A stretch of 64,000 bases of DNA from Cellulomonas sp. URHE0023 (lineage in GTDB: Bacteria; Actinomycetota; Actinomycetes; Actinomycetales; Cellulomonadaceae), in the NCBI RefSeq assembly GCF_000688475.1, contig NZ_JIAN01000008.1, positions 186,001 through 250,000 on the forward strand, given 5' to 3'. Under the pieces are notes generated by a model. It worked only from the letters and a program-made list of their open reading frames with translations, did no database searches and was not told the DNA's origin. A program made the position numbers and the translations under genes. Of the stretch, positions 8,635 to 17,557 are shown one piece after another; positions within the stretch are counted from its first letter, which is position 1, and every line of letters starts with the position of its first letter.

Positions 8635-9930
8635 GTGAGACGACGTTCTCGGGCTCTCGCTCTCGTCGTGGGCCTGGCCGTTGTGGCTCCGCTCGCGGCG
8701 TGTGCCGGTGAGGGTTCCGGCACCCCGAAGCTCATCTGGTACATCAACCCGGACGACGGCGGACAGGCGGCCATCGCCAAGGAGTGCACCGAGCAAGCAG
8801 GCGGCGCCTACAAGCTCGAGGTCTCGGTCCTTCCCCGTGACGCCAGTGCGCAGCGTGAGCAGCTCGCGCGGCGGCTCGCGGCGGCGGACTCGTCCATCGA
8901 CATCATGAGTCTCGACCCACCGTTCATCCCGGAGATGGCGGAGCCCGGGTTCCTGGCGCCGGTGCCGGACGATGTCGCGGAGCGGGTCAGCAAGGACGTC
9001 GTCGCGGGCGCCCTCGCGGGTGCGACGTGGAACGACAAGCTCGTCACGGTCCCGTTCTGGGCGAACACGCAGCTGCTCTGGTACCGCAAGAGCGTCGCTG
9101 CGGCGGCCGGCCTGGACCCGTCGAAGACCCCGGTGACGTGGGACCAGATCATGACGGCCGCCAAGGACCAGGACAAGTACCTCGCGGTCCAGGGCACCAA
9201 GGCCGAGTCCCTGACGGTGTGGATCAACGCGCTCGTGGCCTCGGCGGGCGGGCAGATCATCGAGAACCCGGAGGCACCGGCTGACGAGATCACGCTGGGC
9301 CTCGACAGCCCGGCGGGAGAGGCCGCCGCGACGATCATCGGCACGATCGGCAAGGAGAACCTCGGCGGTCCGGGCCTTCCGACGGAGGACGAGGGAGCCT
9401 CGCTCTCCGTCTTCCAGGGTGACAAGGGCTCCTTCATGGTCAACTGGCCGTTCGTCTGGTCGGCCACGAAGGCCGGCGTCGAGGACGGAACGTTCCCCCA
9501 GGCTCTGCTCGACGACTTCGGCTGGGCGCTGTACCCGCAGGTGACCGCGGACCAGGAGTCGGCGCCGCCCTACGGAGGCATCAACCTCGGCATCGGTGCC
9601 TACAGCAAGCACGTCGACCTCGCCTTCCAGGCCGCGGAGTGCATCGTCACCCCCGAGCACCAGGCGACGTACTTCGCGACGAACGGGAACCCGCCCTCCA
9701 ACACCACGGCGTACGACGACCCGGCGGTCAAGGAGGCGTTCCCCATGGCGGACGTCATCCGTGAGTCGCTCGAGCTCGCGGCGCCGCGACCGCAGACCCC
9801 GTATTACAACGAGGTGTCCACGGGACTGCAGCAGACCTGGCACCCGCCGAGCTCGGTGAACCCGGGCACGACGCCCAAGGAGTCGACCGATCTGATCACT
9901 GCCGTGCTTCGAGGGGAGCAGCTGCTATGA
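8635..9930 (+). CDS. Sugar ABC transporter substrate-binding lipoprotein (LpqY-like)
   Basis: This 431-residue protein has a twin-arginine-like basic start, a hydrophobic core and the lipobox LAAC (Cys about residue 23), so it should be lipid-anchored outside the membrane. The body is a family 1 solute-binding fold: AQREQLARRLAAADSSIDIMSLD, VPFWANTQLLWYRK, and a hinge near VNWPFVWSATKAG. The N-terminal pattern and the gene order (SBP, permease, permease, ATPase) resemble the mycobacterial trehalose system LpqY-SugABC; trehalose as substrate is inference. The GTG is preceded by GGAGGAC. The stop overlaps the next ATG. Confidence 0.85.
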   Translation: MRRRSRALALVVGLAVVAPLAACAGEGSGTPKLIWYINPDDGGQAAIAKECTEQAGGAYKLEVSVLPRDASAQREQLARRLAAADSSIDIMSLDPPFIPEMAEPGFLAPVPDDVAERVSKDVVAGALAGATWNDKLVTVPFWANTQLLWYRKSVAAAAGLDPSKTPVTWDQIMTAAKDQDKYLAVQGTKAESLTVWINALVASAGGQIIENPEAPADEITLGLDSPAGEAAATIIGTIGKENLGGPGLPTEDEGASLSVFQGDKGSFMVNWPFVWSATKAGVEDGTFPQALLDDFGWALYPQVTADQESAPPYGGINLGIGAYSKHVDLAFQAAECIVTPEHQATYFATNGNPPSNTTAYDDPAVKEAFPMADVIRESLELAAPRPQTPYYNEVSTGLQQTWHPPSSVNPGTTPKESTDLITAVLRGEQLL

Positions 9931-10922
9931 GCACAGCGTCGGCCGGAGCCGGGGCGGTCCGGGCTCAGGTGCCCTCAGGCGCGCCGCCTGACCTGCGCGA
10001 CGCGGCGGCCAAGGCCGGGCGCAGCGACCGGGCCAAGTCCGAGGCCCGCCTCGGCTGGCTGCTCGCCGGACCAGCGTTCGTGGTCATGCTGTCCGTCACC
10101 CTCTACCCGATCATCCAGGCCTTCTTCGACTCGCTGTACCACTACCGGCTCACGGCGCCGGACGACAAGCGATGGGCCGGCCTGAGCAACTACGCGGTCG
10201 TGCTGACGGACCCGATCTTCTGGCAGGCCCTCGGCGTCACCCTGTTCATCACGGTCATCACGGTGGTGTGCGAGCTGATCCTCGGCTTCGCGCTCGCGCT
10301 GGTGATGCACGGGGCGATCAAGAGCCTGCGAGGACTGCTCCGCACAGCGATCCTCGTGCCGTACGGGATCATCACGGTCGTCTCCGCGTTCGCGTGGTTC
10401 TACGCGTTCGACATCAACTCAGGGTTCATCAACCACTGGTTCGCCTGGGTGCCCGGAATCAGCGAGGACCTCAACTGGTTCGCGTCCCAGGGGACCAGCC
10501 TGGTCGTCATCATCATGTCCGAGATCTGGAAGACGACTCCGTTCATCTCGCTCCTCCTGCTGGCCGGCCTCTCGCAGGTGCCGACCGAGCTCGAGGAGGC
10601 CGCCGAGGTCGACGGGGCCACGTGGTGGCAGCGTCTGACGCGGGTCGTCCTGCCGAACATGAAGGCCGCGATCATGGTCGCCGTGCTGTTCCGCACGCTG
10701 GACGCGTTCCGCATCTTCGACAACGTGTTCATCATGACGAACGGCGCGAACGGCACCGAGGTGCTGTCGCTCCTGACCTACCGCACCTCCATCGGGCGCC
10801 TCGAGATCGGGCTCGGCTCGGCGCTCTCCGTGCTCCTGTTCCTCTGCGTGATCCTGATCTGCTGGATTGCGATCAAGCTGTTCAAGGTCGATCTAGCAGG
10901 CGGCGCGAGGGGAGCGAGCTGA
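9927..10922 (+). CDS. Sugar ABC transporter permease (SugA/MalF type)
   Basis: The 331-residue membrane protein has six or seven transmembrane segments after a cytoplasmic N-terminal extension of about 45 residues. The coupling helix that contacts the ATPase is ELEEAAEVDGATWWQRLTRVVLP (EAA motif). The ATG lies within the ATGA overlap with the SBP gene, and its stop overlaps the next ATG by one base, so the three genes are translationally coupled. It forms the heterodimeric channel with the following permease. Confidence 0.9.
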   Translation: MSTASAGAGAVRAQVPSGAPPDLRDAAAKAGRSDRAKSEARLGWLLAGPAFVVMLSVTLYPIIQAFFDSLYHYRLTAPDDKRWAGLSNYAVVLTDPIFWQALGVTLFITVITVVCELILGFALALVMHGAIKSLRGLLRTAILVPYGIITVVSAFAWFYAFDINSGFINHWFAWVPGISEDLNWFASQGTSLVVIIMSEIWKTTPFISLLLLAGLSQVPTELEEAAEVDGATWWQRLTRVVLPNMKAAIMVAVLFRTLDAFRIFDNVFIMTNGANGTEVLSLLTYRTSIGRLEIGLGSALSVLLFLCVILICWIAIKLFKVDLAGGARGAS

Positions 10923-11770
10923 TGAGGCAGCTGTCGACGCGGGCCAAGTGGGGCTGGGGCCTCATCACGGTCTTCGTGATCACGTACGCGCTCTTCCCGG
11001 TCGTCTCGATCTTCGCGACGTCGTTCAAGCTGCCCAGCCAGCTGAACCTGGGGACGTTCTGGCCGAAGACCTGGTCGACGACGAACTACGAGCAGATCCT
11101 CGCCCCGGACGGGTCGGCGCAGACGCTGTTCCTCTCGTCCCTGCGCAACTCGGTCGGCATCTGCCTGATCGCCACGGGCATCGCCGTCGTCCTTGCCACC
11201 CTGGCGGCCTACGCGATCGCGAGGCTCGACTTCCCGGGCAAGCGGGTCGTCCTGCTCACGGCACTGGGCGTCTCGATCTTCCCCGTGATCTCGATCGTCA
11301 CGCCGCTGTTCAACCTCTGGCGCCAGATCGGCCTGTACGACACCTGGCTCGGCCTGATCATCCCGTACCTGTCGCTGACGCTGCCGATCTCGATCTGGAC
11401 GCTGGCCGCGTTCTTCCGGCAGATCCCGTGGGAGCTCGAGCAGGCGGCGCAGGTGGACGGCGCCACCACGTGGCAGGCCTTCCGCAAGGCGATCATTCCG
11501 CTCGCCGCACCGGGTGTGTTCACCACGGCGCTGATCGCCTTCTTCATCGCGTGGAACGACTTCGTGTACGGCATCTCGCTCACCTCGACCGACCGGGCCC
11601 GTCCCGTCCCGGCCGCGCTGGCCTTCTTCACCGGTGCCTCGCAGTTCGAGGAGCCGACAGGGGCGATCTCTGCCGCGGCCATCGTCGTGACCATCCCGGT
11701 GGTCATCCTCGTCCTGCTCTTCCAGCGCCAGATCGTGTCCGGCCTGACCCAGGGCGCCGTCAAGGGCTGA
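10922..11770 (+). CDS. Sugar ABC transporter permease (SugB/MalG type)
   Basis: The 282-residue protein has six transmembrane segments and the MalG-type EAA loop ELEQAAQVDGATTWQAFRKAIIP. It starts at the ATG in the TGATG junction with the preceding permease. The C-terminus (VSGLTQGAVKG) is the usual ending for this family, thought to insert towards the ATPase dimer. It pairs with the permease upstream and the ATPase 37 bases downstream. Confidence 0.9.
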   Translation: MRQLSTRAKWGWGLITVFVITYALFPVVSIFATSFKLPSQLNLGTFWPKTWSTTNYEQILAPDGSAQTLFLSSLRNSVGICLIATGIAVVLATLAAYAIARLDFPGKRVVLLTALGVSIFPVISIVTPLFNLWRQIGLYDTWLGLIIPYLSLTLPISIWTLAAFFRQIPWELEQAAQVDGATTWQAFRKAIIPLAAPGVFTTALIAFFIAWNDFVYGISLTSTDRARPVPAALAFFTGASQFEEPTGAISAAAIVVTIPVVILVLLFQRQIVSGLTQGAVKG

Positions 11771-11807
11771 CGCCCGAGGACGCAGCCCGACCCACGAAGG
11801 AGATCCG

Positions 11808-13067
11808 ATGGCCGCCATCACCCTCAAGGACATCGTCAAGCAGTACGGCGACGGCTTCCTCGCCGTCAAAGGTGTGAGCCTCGACATCGCCGACGGCGAG
11901 TTCGTCATCCTCGTCGGGCCGTCAGGCTGCGGGAAGTCGACGCTCCTGCGCATGATCGTCGGCCTCGAGGACATCACCGCGGGTGACCTGACGATCGGCG
12001 GCAAGCGCGTCAACGAGAAGGCACCCCGGGACCGCAAGCTCGCGATGGTGTTCCAGAACTACGCGCTCTACCCGCACCTGACCGTGTTCGAGAACATCGC
12101 CTTCCCTCTGCGGCTGCAGAAGGGCAAGTTCACCGAGGCGCAGATCAAGGAGAAGGTCGAGTTCGCGGCGCGCACGCTCGAGCTGCAGGACCACCTGGAC
12201 CGCAAGCCGGCGAACCTTTCCGGCGGCCAACGGCAGCGCGTGGCCATGGGCCGTGCCATCGTGCGGGACGCCGACGCCTTCCTCTTCGACGAGCCGCTGT
12301 CCAACCTCGACGCCAAGCTCCGCGGCCAGATGCGTACCGAGATCGCCCGCATGCAACGCAAGATGGGCACGACCACCGTCTACGTCACGCACGACCAGAC
12401 CGAGGCCATGACGCTCGGTGACCGGGTGGCCGTCCTGCGCAAGGGTGAGCTGCAGCAGGTCGCCAGCCCGCGCGGCCTGTACGAGCAGCCGAAGAACCTG
12501 TTCGTCGCAGGGTTCATCGGCTCACCTCCGATGAACTTCCTGCCGGGCGAGGTGGTCGACGGGCGGGCCCTTCGACTGCCGTTCGCCGACATCCCGCTGA
12601 CGCCGGAGCTGTCCGGGAAGCTCCGTGGCAAGAACCTCGTGATCGTCGGTCTACGTCCTGAGCACTTCGAGGACGCGTCCCTGCTCGAGGCGACCAAGCG
12701 CACGCAGGGCGTCCAGTTCACCGCACCGGTCGACGTCACGGAGTGGCTGGGGTCCGAGCTCTACGCCTACATCCCGTTCGACACGAACCCCGAGGTGGCC
12801 GGCAAGCTCGAGGAGCTCGACCGCGACCTCGACGGTGAGGGCCTGCGCACGCAGCTCATCGTCGCCCTCGACTCGGAGAGCAAGATCCGGGACGGCGACC
12901 AGGCCGGCCTCTGGTTCGACCCCGCGCGCGCGATGATCTTCGACCCTGAATCCGGCGAGAACCTCACCTGGAGTGCCGACGACGCGCGTCGGATCGACGA
13001 GGAGAACGAGGCGGACCGCAAGGCCTCGCTGGAACGCGCCCACGCCCGCGAGGCCGCGAGCGCGTAG
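11808..13067 (+). CDS. Sugar ABC transporter ATP-binding protein (SugC/UgpC/MsiK type)
   Basis: The 419-residue ATPase has a Walker A GPSGCGKST (37-45), Q-loop VFQNYALYPHLTV, signature LSGGQRQRVAMGRA (137-150), Walker B FLFDEP (158-163) and switch H195. A C-terminal TOBE/OB regulatory region follows from about residue 240. It is longer than many MalK relatives (about 370), mainly in the C-terminal region. AAGGAG lies 7 bases before the ATG. Many actinobacteria use one shared MsiK for several importers; here the ATPase sits in the same operon as its SBP and permeases. Confidence 0.92.
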   Translation: MAAITLKDIVKQYGDGFLAVKGVSLDIADGEFVILVGPSGCGKSTLLRMIVGLEDITAGDLTIGGKRVNEKAPRDRKLAMVFQNYALYPHLTVFENIAFPLRLQKGKFTEAQIKEKVEFAARTLELQDHLDRKPANLSGGQRQRVAMGRAIVRDADAFLFDEPLSNLDAKLRGQMRTEIARMQRKMGTTTVYVTHDQTEAMTLGDRVAVLRKGELQQVASPRGLYEQPKNLFVAGFIGSPPMNFLPGEVVDGRALRLPFADIPLTPELSGKLRGKNLVIVGLRPEHFEDASLLEATKRTQGVQFTAPVDVTEWLGSELYAYIPFDTNPEVAGKLEELDRDLDGEGLRTQLIVALDSESKIRDGDQAGLWFDPARAMIFDPESGENLTWSADDARRIDEENEADRKASLERAHAREAASA

Positions 13068-13071
13068 CTGA

Positions 13072-14004
13072 TCAGAGGAGCTCGTCGGCGCCGGGCGGGT
13101 TGGCACCGGCACGGGAGACCGTGATCGCGGCGATCCTTGCGCAGCGCTCGAGCACGCCCTGAAGGACCGCCGTGTCGGCGTCGGCGAGCGCCTGCCGGTT
13201 CGCGGCGCCGAGCAGACCGGCGGTCCAGAGGCCGTCGATCAGACCGCCCATGAACGAGTCACCTGCACCGACGGTGTCCGCGACCTGGACCTTGGGCGCG
13301 ACCACCTGCAGGCGTGCTCCCGCCGATGTGCACGCGAACGCACCCTCGCCGCCGTGCGTGACGACGACGAGCGACGGCCCGGACTGGCTCCACTGCTCGG
13401 CGATCTCCGCCGGTGCGACGCCCGGGTGCAGCCACGCCAGGTCCTCGTCGCTGACCTTGACCACGTCGGCCAGCCGCACGAGCGCGTCGACGTAGGGCAG
13501 GGCGTGCGACGGCGAGCCCATGAGCACCGGGCGCAGGTTCGGGTCGTAGGTGATGGTCGACCGGGGGCGGCTGTCGGCGACGAGCCGTTCGACGGCGGCG
13601 CCGCCCGGCTGCAGCACCGTGGCGATCGAGCCCGTGTGGACGACGAGCGGGTCACCCTCGGCGTCGTCCCACGAGCTCGGCAGGTCCCACTCGAGGTCGA
13701 ACTCGTAGCTCGCGACACCGCCCGCATCGATCTTCGCGGTGGCCACCGGCGTCCGGGTCGCCGATCGGTCACCCGTCAGCACGTTCACCTTCGAGCTGCC
13801 GAGGTGGCGGCGCACCAGGTCGCCGTCCGAGTCTTCGCCGAGCCAGGTGAGCAGGTCAACCGCGCGGCCCAGGCGGCCCAGGCCGATCGCCACGTTGGCC
13901 GGGCTGCCCCCGGGGTGCCGCTCGCGGCTCCCGTCGGGTCGTACGACCTCGTCGATCAGGGCCTCGCCGACGACCAGTGCGCGGTCCTGTGCTGCGGGTG
14001 TCAT
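13072..14004 (-). CDS. PfkB family carbohydrate kinase (fructokinase-like)
   Basis: The 310-residue sugar kinase has the N-terminal PfkB signature around [16 protein letters not shown] (31-46) and the C-terminal signature DTVGAGDSF (243-251) with catalytic D249. Family members phosphorylate fructose, ribose or related sugars with ATP in the cytosol. The fructokinase label rests on overall resemblance and on the convergent sugar importer (stop codons 4 bases apart). Its ATG at 14004 overlaps the end of xseB, so the two minus-strand genes may be coupled. Confidence 0.85.
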   Translation of the reverse strand: MTPAAQDRALVVGEALIDEVVRPDGSRERHPGGSPANVAIGLGRLGRAVDLLTWLGEDSDGDLVRRHLGSSKVNVLTGDRSATRTPVATAKIDAGGVASYEFDLEWDLPSSWDDAEGDPLVVHTGSIATVLQPGGAAVERLVADSRPRSTITYDPNLRPVLMGSPSHALPYVDALVRLADVVKVSDEDLAWLHPGVAPAEIAEQWSQSGPSLVVVTHGGEGAFACTSAGARLQVVAPKVQVADTVGAGDSFMGGLIDGLWTAGLLGAANRQALADADTAVLQGVLERCARIAAITVSRAGANPPGADELL

Positions 14005-14309
14005 GCCTGCTCCTCGATGTCGTCGGGGGTGATCTCGTCAGGATCGACGTCGGTGTCCGGGTCGTCGCTCTGCGGACCGGCCTTCGCCCGAACGGCGGTG
14101 AGCCGCTGCCGGGCGCCGTCCAACCATTCCTGGCAGCGCGCGGCGAGCGCCTCACCACGCTCCCAGAGCGCTAGTGACTCCTCGAGCGTCTGCGCACCGG
14201 CCTCGAGCCGCGCGACGACGGAGACCAGCTCGTCGCGGGCCTGCTCGTAACCGAGCGCGCTCACGTCGGCGTTGGGGTTGTCGGGGGTGGTGGGGGACGC
14301 CTTCGGCAC
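14001..14309 (-). CDS. xseB: Exodeoxyribonuclease VII small subunit
   Basis: This 102-residue protein carries the XseB helical hairpin, [18 protein letters not shown] followed by [18 protein letters not shown] and WLDGARQRL, with an acidic tail. Several small subunits bind one XseA to form the nuclease that degrades single-stranded DNA. I chose GTG at 14309; TTG at 14321 is also possible, and neither has a clear ribosome site. In most bacteria xseB directly follows xseA. Here about 1.8 kb carrying a TetR gene and an oppositely oriented membrane-protein gene separates them. Confidence 0.85.
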   Translation of the reverse strand: MPKASPTTPDNPNADVSALGYEQARDELVSVVARLEAGAQTLEESLALWERGEALAARCQEWLDGARQRLTAVRAKAGPQSDDPDTDVDPDEITPDDIEEQA

Positions 14310-14364
14310 GGGGACAGTCAACCAGCAGAGGCCCACACGGCCAGCATGCGGCCCGTACGGGCGC

Positions 14365-14958
14365 CTACCGCGGCAGGTACTTCTCGACGGCCGCCAGGTA
14401 GGCCTCGCCATCGAAGTCCGGAACGATCGACGCCTGCAGGACGTAGCCCTGGACGGTCGCGATGAACAGGGGGACCTGTTCGACCGCGAGCCGGTCGGCC
14501 TCGTCGGCCGGGGTCCCGTGCGTGCGGCGGTGCCACAGCGAGACGTACTGGGTCAGCGCCGAGCGCAGCCGTTCGACCACGTCGGTGGCGAGCAGACCGA
14601 CCTCCGGGTCGGTCATCCCCTCGCCCCAGAGCTGCACCATGATCGCCGGGCTGCCGACGGCTTTGAGCATCCCGAGGGCCAGCATCCGGGGGATCGCGGG
14701 CGGTGCCAGCATCGGCGTCAGCTCGGAGAGCCGCTCGATGTCGTGCACGCGGGCGTCCACGACGCGGGCCGCGACCTCGACGACGATGGCGCTCTTGCTC
14801 GGGTAGTGCCCGTAGATGGCACCGGCTGACAACCCTGACTCCGCGATGATCTCGGCCATCGACGTGGCCTGGAAGCCCTTGCGGCGGAACGCGCGCAGCG
14901 CGGCGTCGGCGATCTCGTCGCGACGAGCGACGCGGTACTCCTCGGTGACCTTGGGCAC
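14365..14958 (-). CDS. TetR family transcriptional regulator
   Basis: The 197-residue protein has a TetR-type N-terminal helix-turn-helix (residues about 12-58: [21 protein letters not shown], then [18 protein letters not shown]) and a variable C-terminal ligand domain. It diverges from a membrane-protein gene, with two operator-like repeats between them. A TATAGT box only 5 bases before the ATG suggests a leaderless transcript. It probably represses itself and the neighbouring membrane protein. The inducer is unknown. Confidence 0.9.
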   Translation of the reverse strand: MPKVTEEYRVARRDEIADAALRAFRRKGFQATSMAEIIAESGLSAGAIYGHYPSKSAIVVEVAARVVDARVHDIERLSELTPMLAPPAIPRMLALGMLKAVGSPAIMVQLWGEGMTDPEVGLLATDVVERLRSALTQYVSLWHRRTHGTPADEADRLAVEQVPLFIATVQGYVLQASIVPDFDGEAYLAAVEKYLPR

Positions 14959-14974
14959 ATCCCACTATAAAAAC

Positions 14975-14986
14975 GAACGATCGTTC
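14975..14986. promoter_or_regulatory. TetR operator 1
   Basis: The perfect 12-bp palindrome GAACGATCGTTC lies between the two divergent starts, just upstream of the TTGACA box of the rightward gene and where the -35 of tetR should be. A second related site follows at 15021. It also resembles an actinobacterial LexA box (CGAAC-N4-GTTC), but the TetR explanation is simpler here. Confidence 0.65.
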
Positions 14987-15015
14987 TTGACAAGTCGCGG
15001 TCTCAGGTCGATGCT
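14987..15015 (+). promoter_or_regulatory. Promoter of the membrane-protein gene
   Basis: A consensus -35 box TTGACA (14987-14992) and GATGCT (15010-15015), with a 17-base spacer, lie between operators 1 and 2. This arrangement would be fully blocked by repressor bound at both sites. Confidence 0.5.
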
Positions 15016-15020
15016 TTAAA

Positions 15021-15037
15021 GAACGAACATTCGGTTT
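15021..15037. promoter_or_regulatory. TetR operator 2
   Basis: GAACGAACATTCGGTTT is an imperfect inverted repeat (AACGAA/TTCGGTT) that shares the GAACGA half-site with the palindrome at 14975. It lies between the -10 region and the ribosome site (GAGAGG) of the gene at 15053. Confidence 0.5.
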
Positions 15038-15052
15038 TAGAGAGGAACTGCC

Positions 15053-16096
15053 ATGTCGACCGCAACCCTTCGGCCGCACACCCCGTGGCGCCGCCTCGTC
15101 GGCCTCGCCTCAGCCCTTGCGGCGATCGTCACGCTCGTCACCCTCGCTTTCCTGTGGCCGACGGTCACCGCCGAGGCCAAGGACCTGCCGCTCGCGGTCG
15201 CCGGCCCGGCCACTGCGACCGCATCGTTCGAGCAGGGCCTGTCCCAACGGGCACCCGGCGTCTTCGACGTGGTCCGGGCCGCCGACCGCGCCGCCGTGGT
15301 CGACCTCATCGAGACCCGCGACGTCTACGGCGCGGTCGTCCTGGGTGCGTCGCCCGAGATCCTCACCTCGACGGCCGGGAGCTCGGTCGTCGCCCAGCAG
15401 CTCGCCGCCCTGTCGCCCGTGCTGGCCGAGCAGATCGGGGTGCCGGTGCCCGTCACCGACGTCGTCCCGCTCGGCTCCGGCGACCCGCGCGGCGCGGTCC
15501 TCGGGCTGGTCACGCTGCCGCTCGTCATCGGCGGCATGATCGGCGGCATCCTCGTCTCGGTCCTGGTCGTCGGCGTCTGGCGTCGCGCCACGGCGGTCGC
15601 GGCCTACTCCGTCTTCGGCGGCCTCGCCGTCGCCGGGGTGCTCCAGGGATGGTTCGGCGCCATCGGGGGCAGCTACTGGGTGAACGCAGGGATCATCTGT
15701 CTGGCGATCTTCGGGATCGCCGCCACGATCGTCGGCTTCGTGTCGGTGGTCGGTCGTCCGGGGATCGCCATCGGACCCGTGGTGTTCCTGCTCATCGCCA
15801 ACCCGCTCGCCGCAGCGGCCCAGCCATGGCAGATGCTCCCGGTGCCCTTCGGAGCGATCGGCCAGTGGATGCCACCCGGCGCCGCCGCCGCACTGCTTCG
15901 CGACGCGTCGTACTTCCCCCGCGCAGACACCACGCATCTCTGGCTCGCCCTCGCGTCGTGGGCTGCCCTCGGCCTGGTCCTGTCGGTCGTCGGGCACTTC
16001 AAGGACACGGGAGCCGCTTCCCGTGCCGCGCTCAAGGAAGCCGAGGCGACCTCCGAGCACGACGCGCACCATCCGCACGTCGCGGTCGGCGTCTGA
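15053..16096 (+). CDS. ABC-2/YhgE-Pip-like membrane protein
   Basis: The 347-residue protein has one N-terminal transmembrane segment, an extracytoplasmic region of about 100 residues (40-140) and about five closely spaced C-terminal segments (150-330), then a His-rich tail. This topology is that of YhgE/Pip- and ABC-2-type permeases that mediate export. No ATPase gene is adjacent. GAGAGG lies 7 bases before the ATG. It is divergently paired with a TetR gene, suggesting an inducible export or stress function; the substrate is unknown. The pair sits between xseA and xseB. Confidence 0.7.
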   Translation: MSTATLRPHTPWRRLVGLASALAAIVTLVTLAFLWPTVTAEAKDLPLAVAGPATATASFEQGLSQRAPGVFDVVRAADRAAVVDLIETRDVYGAVVLGASPEILTSTAGSSVVAQQLAALSPVLAEQIGVPVPVTDVVPLGSGDPRGAVLGLVTLPLVIGGMIGGILVSVLVVGVWRRATAVAAYSVFGGLAVAGVLQGWFGAIGGSYWVNAGIICLAIFGIAATIVGFVSVVGRPGIAIGPVVFLLIANPLAAAAQPWQMLPVPFGAIGQWMPPGAAAALLRDASYFPRADTTHLWLALASWAALGLVLSVVGHFKDTGAASRAALKEAEATSEHDAHHPHVAVGV

Positions 16097-16105
16097 CGCG
16101 CTCCG

Positions 16106-16140
16106 GAGTGCTCGGGTGCCCGATCGGTATCTGAGCACTC
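16106..16140. terminator. Terminator between convergent genes
   Basis: The perfect 8-bp inverted repeat GAGTGCTC/GAGCACTC (16106-16113 and 16133-16140) lies 9 bases after the membrane-protein stop and just beyond the xseA stop on the other strand, so it may end both transcripts. Confidence 0.5.
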
Positions 16141-16144
16141 TGGG

Positions 16145-17422
16145 TCAGGGGGACGTGACGCTCGCCGTCAGCTGCCCGTGGGCGACGCGGAGGCGTAGCC
16201 CGTCCCCCGTGGCGACCTCGGAGGGGTCGCGCACCACATGACCGTCCGTCGTCTGCACGACCGCGTACCCCCGGTCCAGGGTGGCGGCGGGGGACAGGGC
16301 CCGCACCTGCGCCGAGAGGCCGGCGACCTCCGCGAACCCGTGCACGAGGCTCGTGTGGAGCGCGCGTCGCCCGCTCTGCCGCAGGACCTCGACGCGGTGC
16401 TCCTGCTGGTCCACCAAGGTCGTCGGGTTGCTGAGCACGGGCCGGCTGCGGAGCTGGTCGAGGCCCGACTGCTCCCTCTGCAACCGTCCGGTCAGGGCCG
16501 CCCTTGCCCGCAGGCGCGCCTGGGTGATCCGGGAGCGCTCCTCGCTGACATCGGGAACGATCCGCTTGGCTGCGTCGGTGGGCGTGGAGGCGCGGAAGTC
16601 CGCGACGAGGTCGAGCAGCGGCGTGTCCAGCTGGTGCCCGATCGCGCTCACGAGCGGGGTGCGGCAGGCGGCGGCGACCCGCACCAGCGCCTCGTTGCTG
16701 AACGGGAGCAGGTCCTCGAACGACCCACCGCCGCGCGCGACGACGATCACGTCGACCCGGGGATCGGCGTCGAGCTCGGTGATGGCCGCGCTGACCTCGG
16801 GGACGGCCCGGGGCCCCTGGACAGTCACGCGCCGGATCTCGAACTCGACAGCGGCCCAGCGGGCGCGCGCGTTCGACACGACGTCGTGCTCCGCATCCCC
16901 CTGCTGAGCGACGATCAGCCCGACCGTGCGCGGAAGGAAGGGAAGCGGGCGCTTGCGGCTCTGCTCGAAGAGCCCTTCGGCGCCGAGGATCCCCTTCAGG
17001 TGCTCGATCCGTGCGAGCAGCTCGCCCAGGCCGACCAGGCGGACGTCGTCGGCGGCGAACGTCAGCGTGCCCTTCTTGGCATGGAACTGCGGTCGCGCGT
17101 GGACCACCAGGTGCGCACCGTCGGAGACCTTGTCCGCCAGCGGGCGCATCGAGGCGGCCGGTATCGTCACGGACAACGACATGTCCAGGTCGGTGTCCCG
17201 CAACGTCAGGAAATACAAGGTGTTCCACCGCTTGAGGTTGAGCACCTGCCCCTCCACCCAGACAGGCGGCATCTTCGCGATGTAGTCGGCGATCTTGGGC
17301 GCGAGGTGACGCACCGGCCAGGGCCGCTCCGGTGTCGTGTCCGCGGCCCTCAACGGCCGCGGCCCTGCGCTCGCGGGTGCGACGCTCGCGGGTGCGGCAC
17401 TGCGGCCGGGCTCGATGCTCAC
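16145..17422 (-). CDS. xseA: Exodeoxyribonuclease VII large subunit
   Basis: The 425-residue catalytic subunit has an N-terminal OB fold (about 40-135, WVEGQVLNLKRWNTLYFLTLRD) and the nuclease domain. Family motifs are DVIVVARGGGSFEDLLPFSNE and SAIGHQLDTPLLDLVADFRA, followed by STPTDAAKRIVP; a coiled-coil region then leads to the C-terminus. The open frame extends far upstream, but GTG at 17422 (GATGAGG about 10 bases upstream) gives the expected length. It diverges from ispH as in M. tuberculosis (Rv1108c/Rv1110), but is separated from xseB. Confidence 0.93.
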   Translation of the reverse strand: MSIEPGRSAAPASVAPASAGPRPLRAADTTPERPWPVRHLAPKIADYIAKMPPVWVEGQVLNLKRWNTLYFLTLRDTDLDMSLSVTIPAASMRPLADKVSDGAHLVVHARPQFHAKKGTLTFAADDVRLVGLGELLARIEHLKGILGAEGLFEQSRKRPLPFLPRTVGLIVAQQGDAEHDVVSNARARWAAVEFEIRRVTVQGPRAVPEVSAAITELDADPRVDVIVVARGGGSFEDLLPFSNEALVRVAAACRTPLVSAIGHQLDTPLLDLVADFRASTPTDAAKRIVPDVSEERSRITQARLRARAALTGRLQREQSGLDQLRSRPVLSNPTTLVDQQEHRVEVLRQSGRRALHTSLVHGFAEVAGLSAQVRALSPAATLDRGYAVVQTTDGHVVRDPSEVATGDGLRLRVAHGQLTASVTSP

Positions 17423-17545
17423 GCGCCCAGCCTGCCTCATCGGACCCACATCCCCGCGATGGTGGTCCGGAGGGGACGACGTGCACATGACGTGCCGATC
17501 CGTGGCTCTGCAGCGAGATCGGGCGGTCGCGCGCGGTCGCCGAAC

Positions 17546-17551
17546 TAGACT
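17546..17551 (+). promoter_or_regulatory. -10 box for leaderless ispH
   Basis: TAGACT ends 6 bases before the ispH GTG, which places transcription initiation at or next to the start codon. The same hexamer precedes ychF, the long dppB-like gene and the vanW gene. Confidence 0.6.
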
Positions 17552-17557
17552 CGCCCG

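Noticed and set aside
14975..14986. SOS (LexA) box controlling the membrane-protein gene
   Set aside because: The palindrome fits the LexA pattern, but a divergent TetR gene with a second related site explains it more simply.
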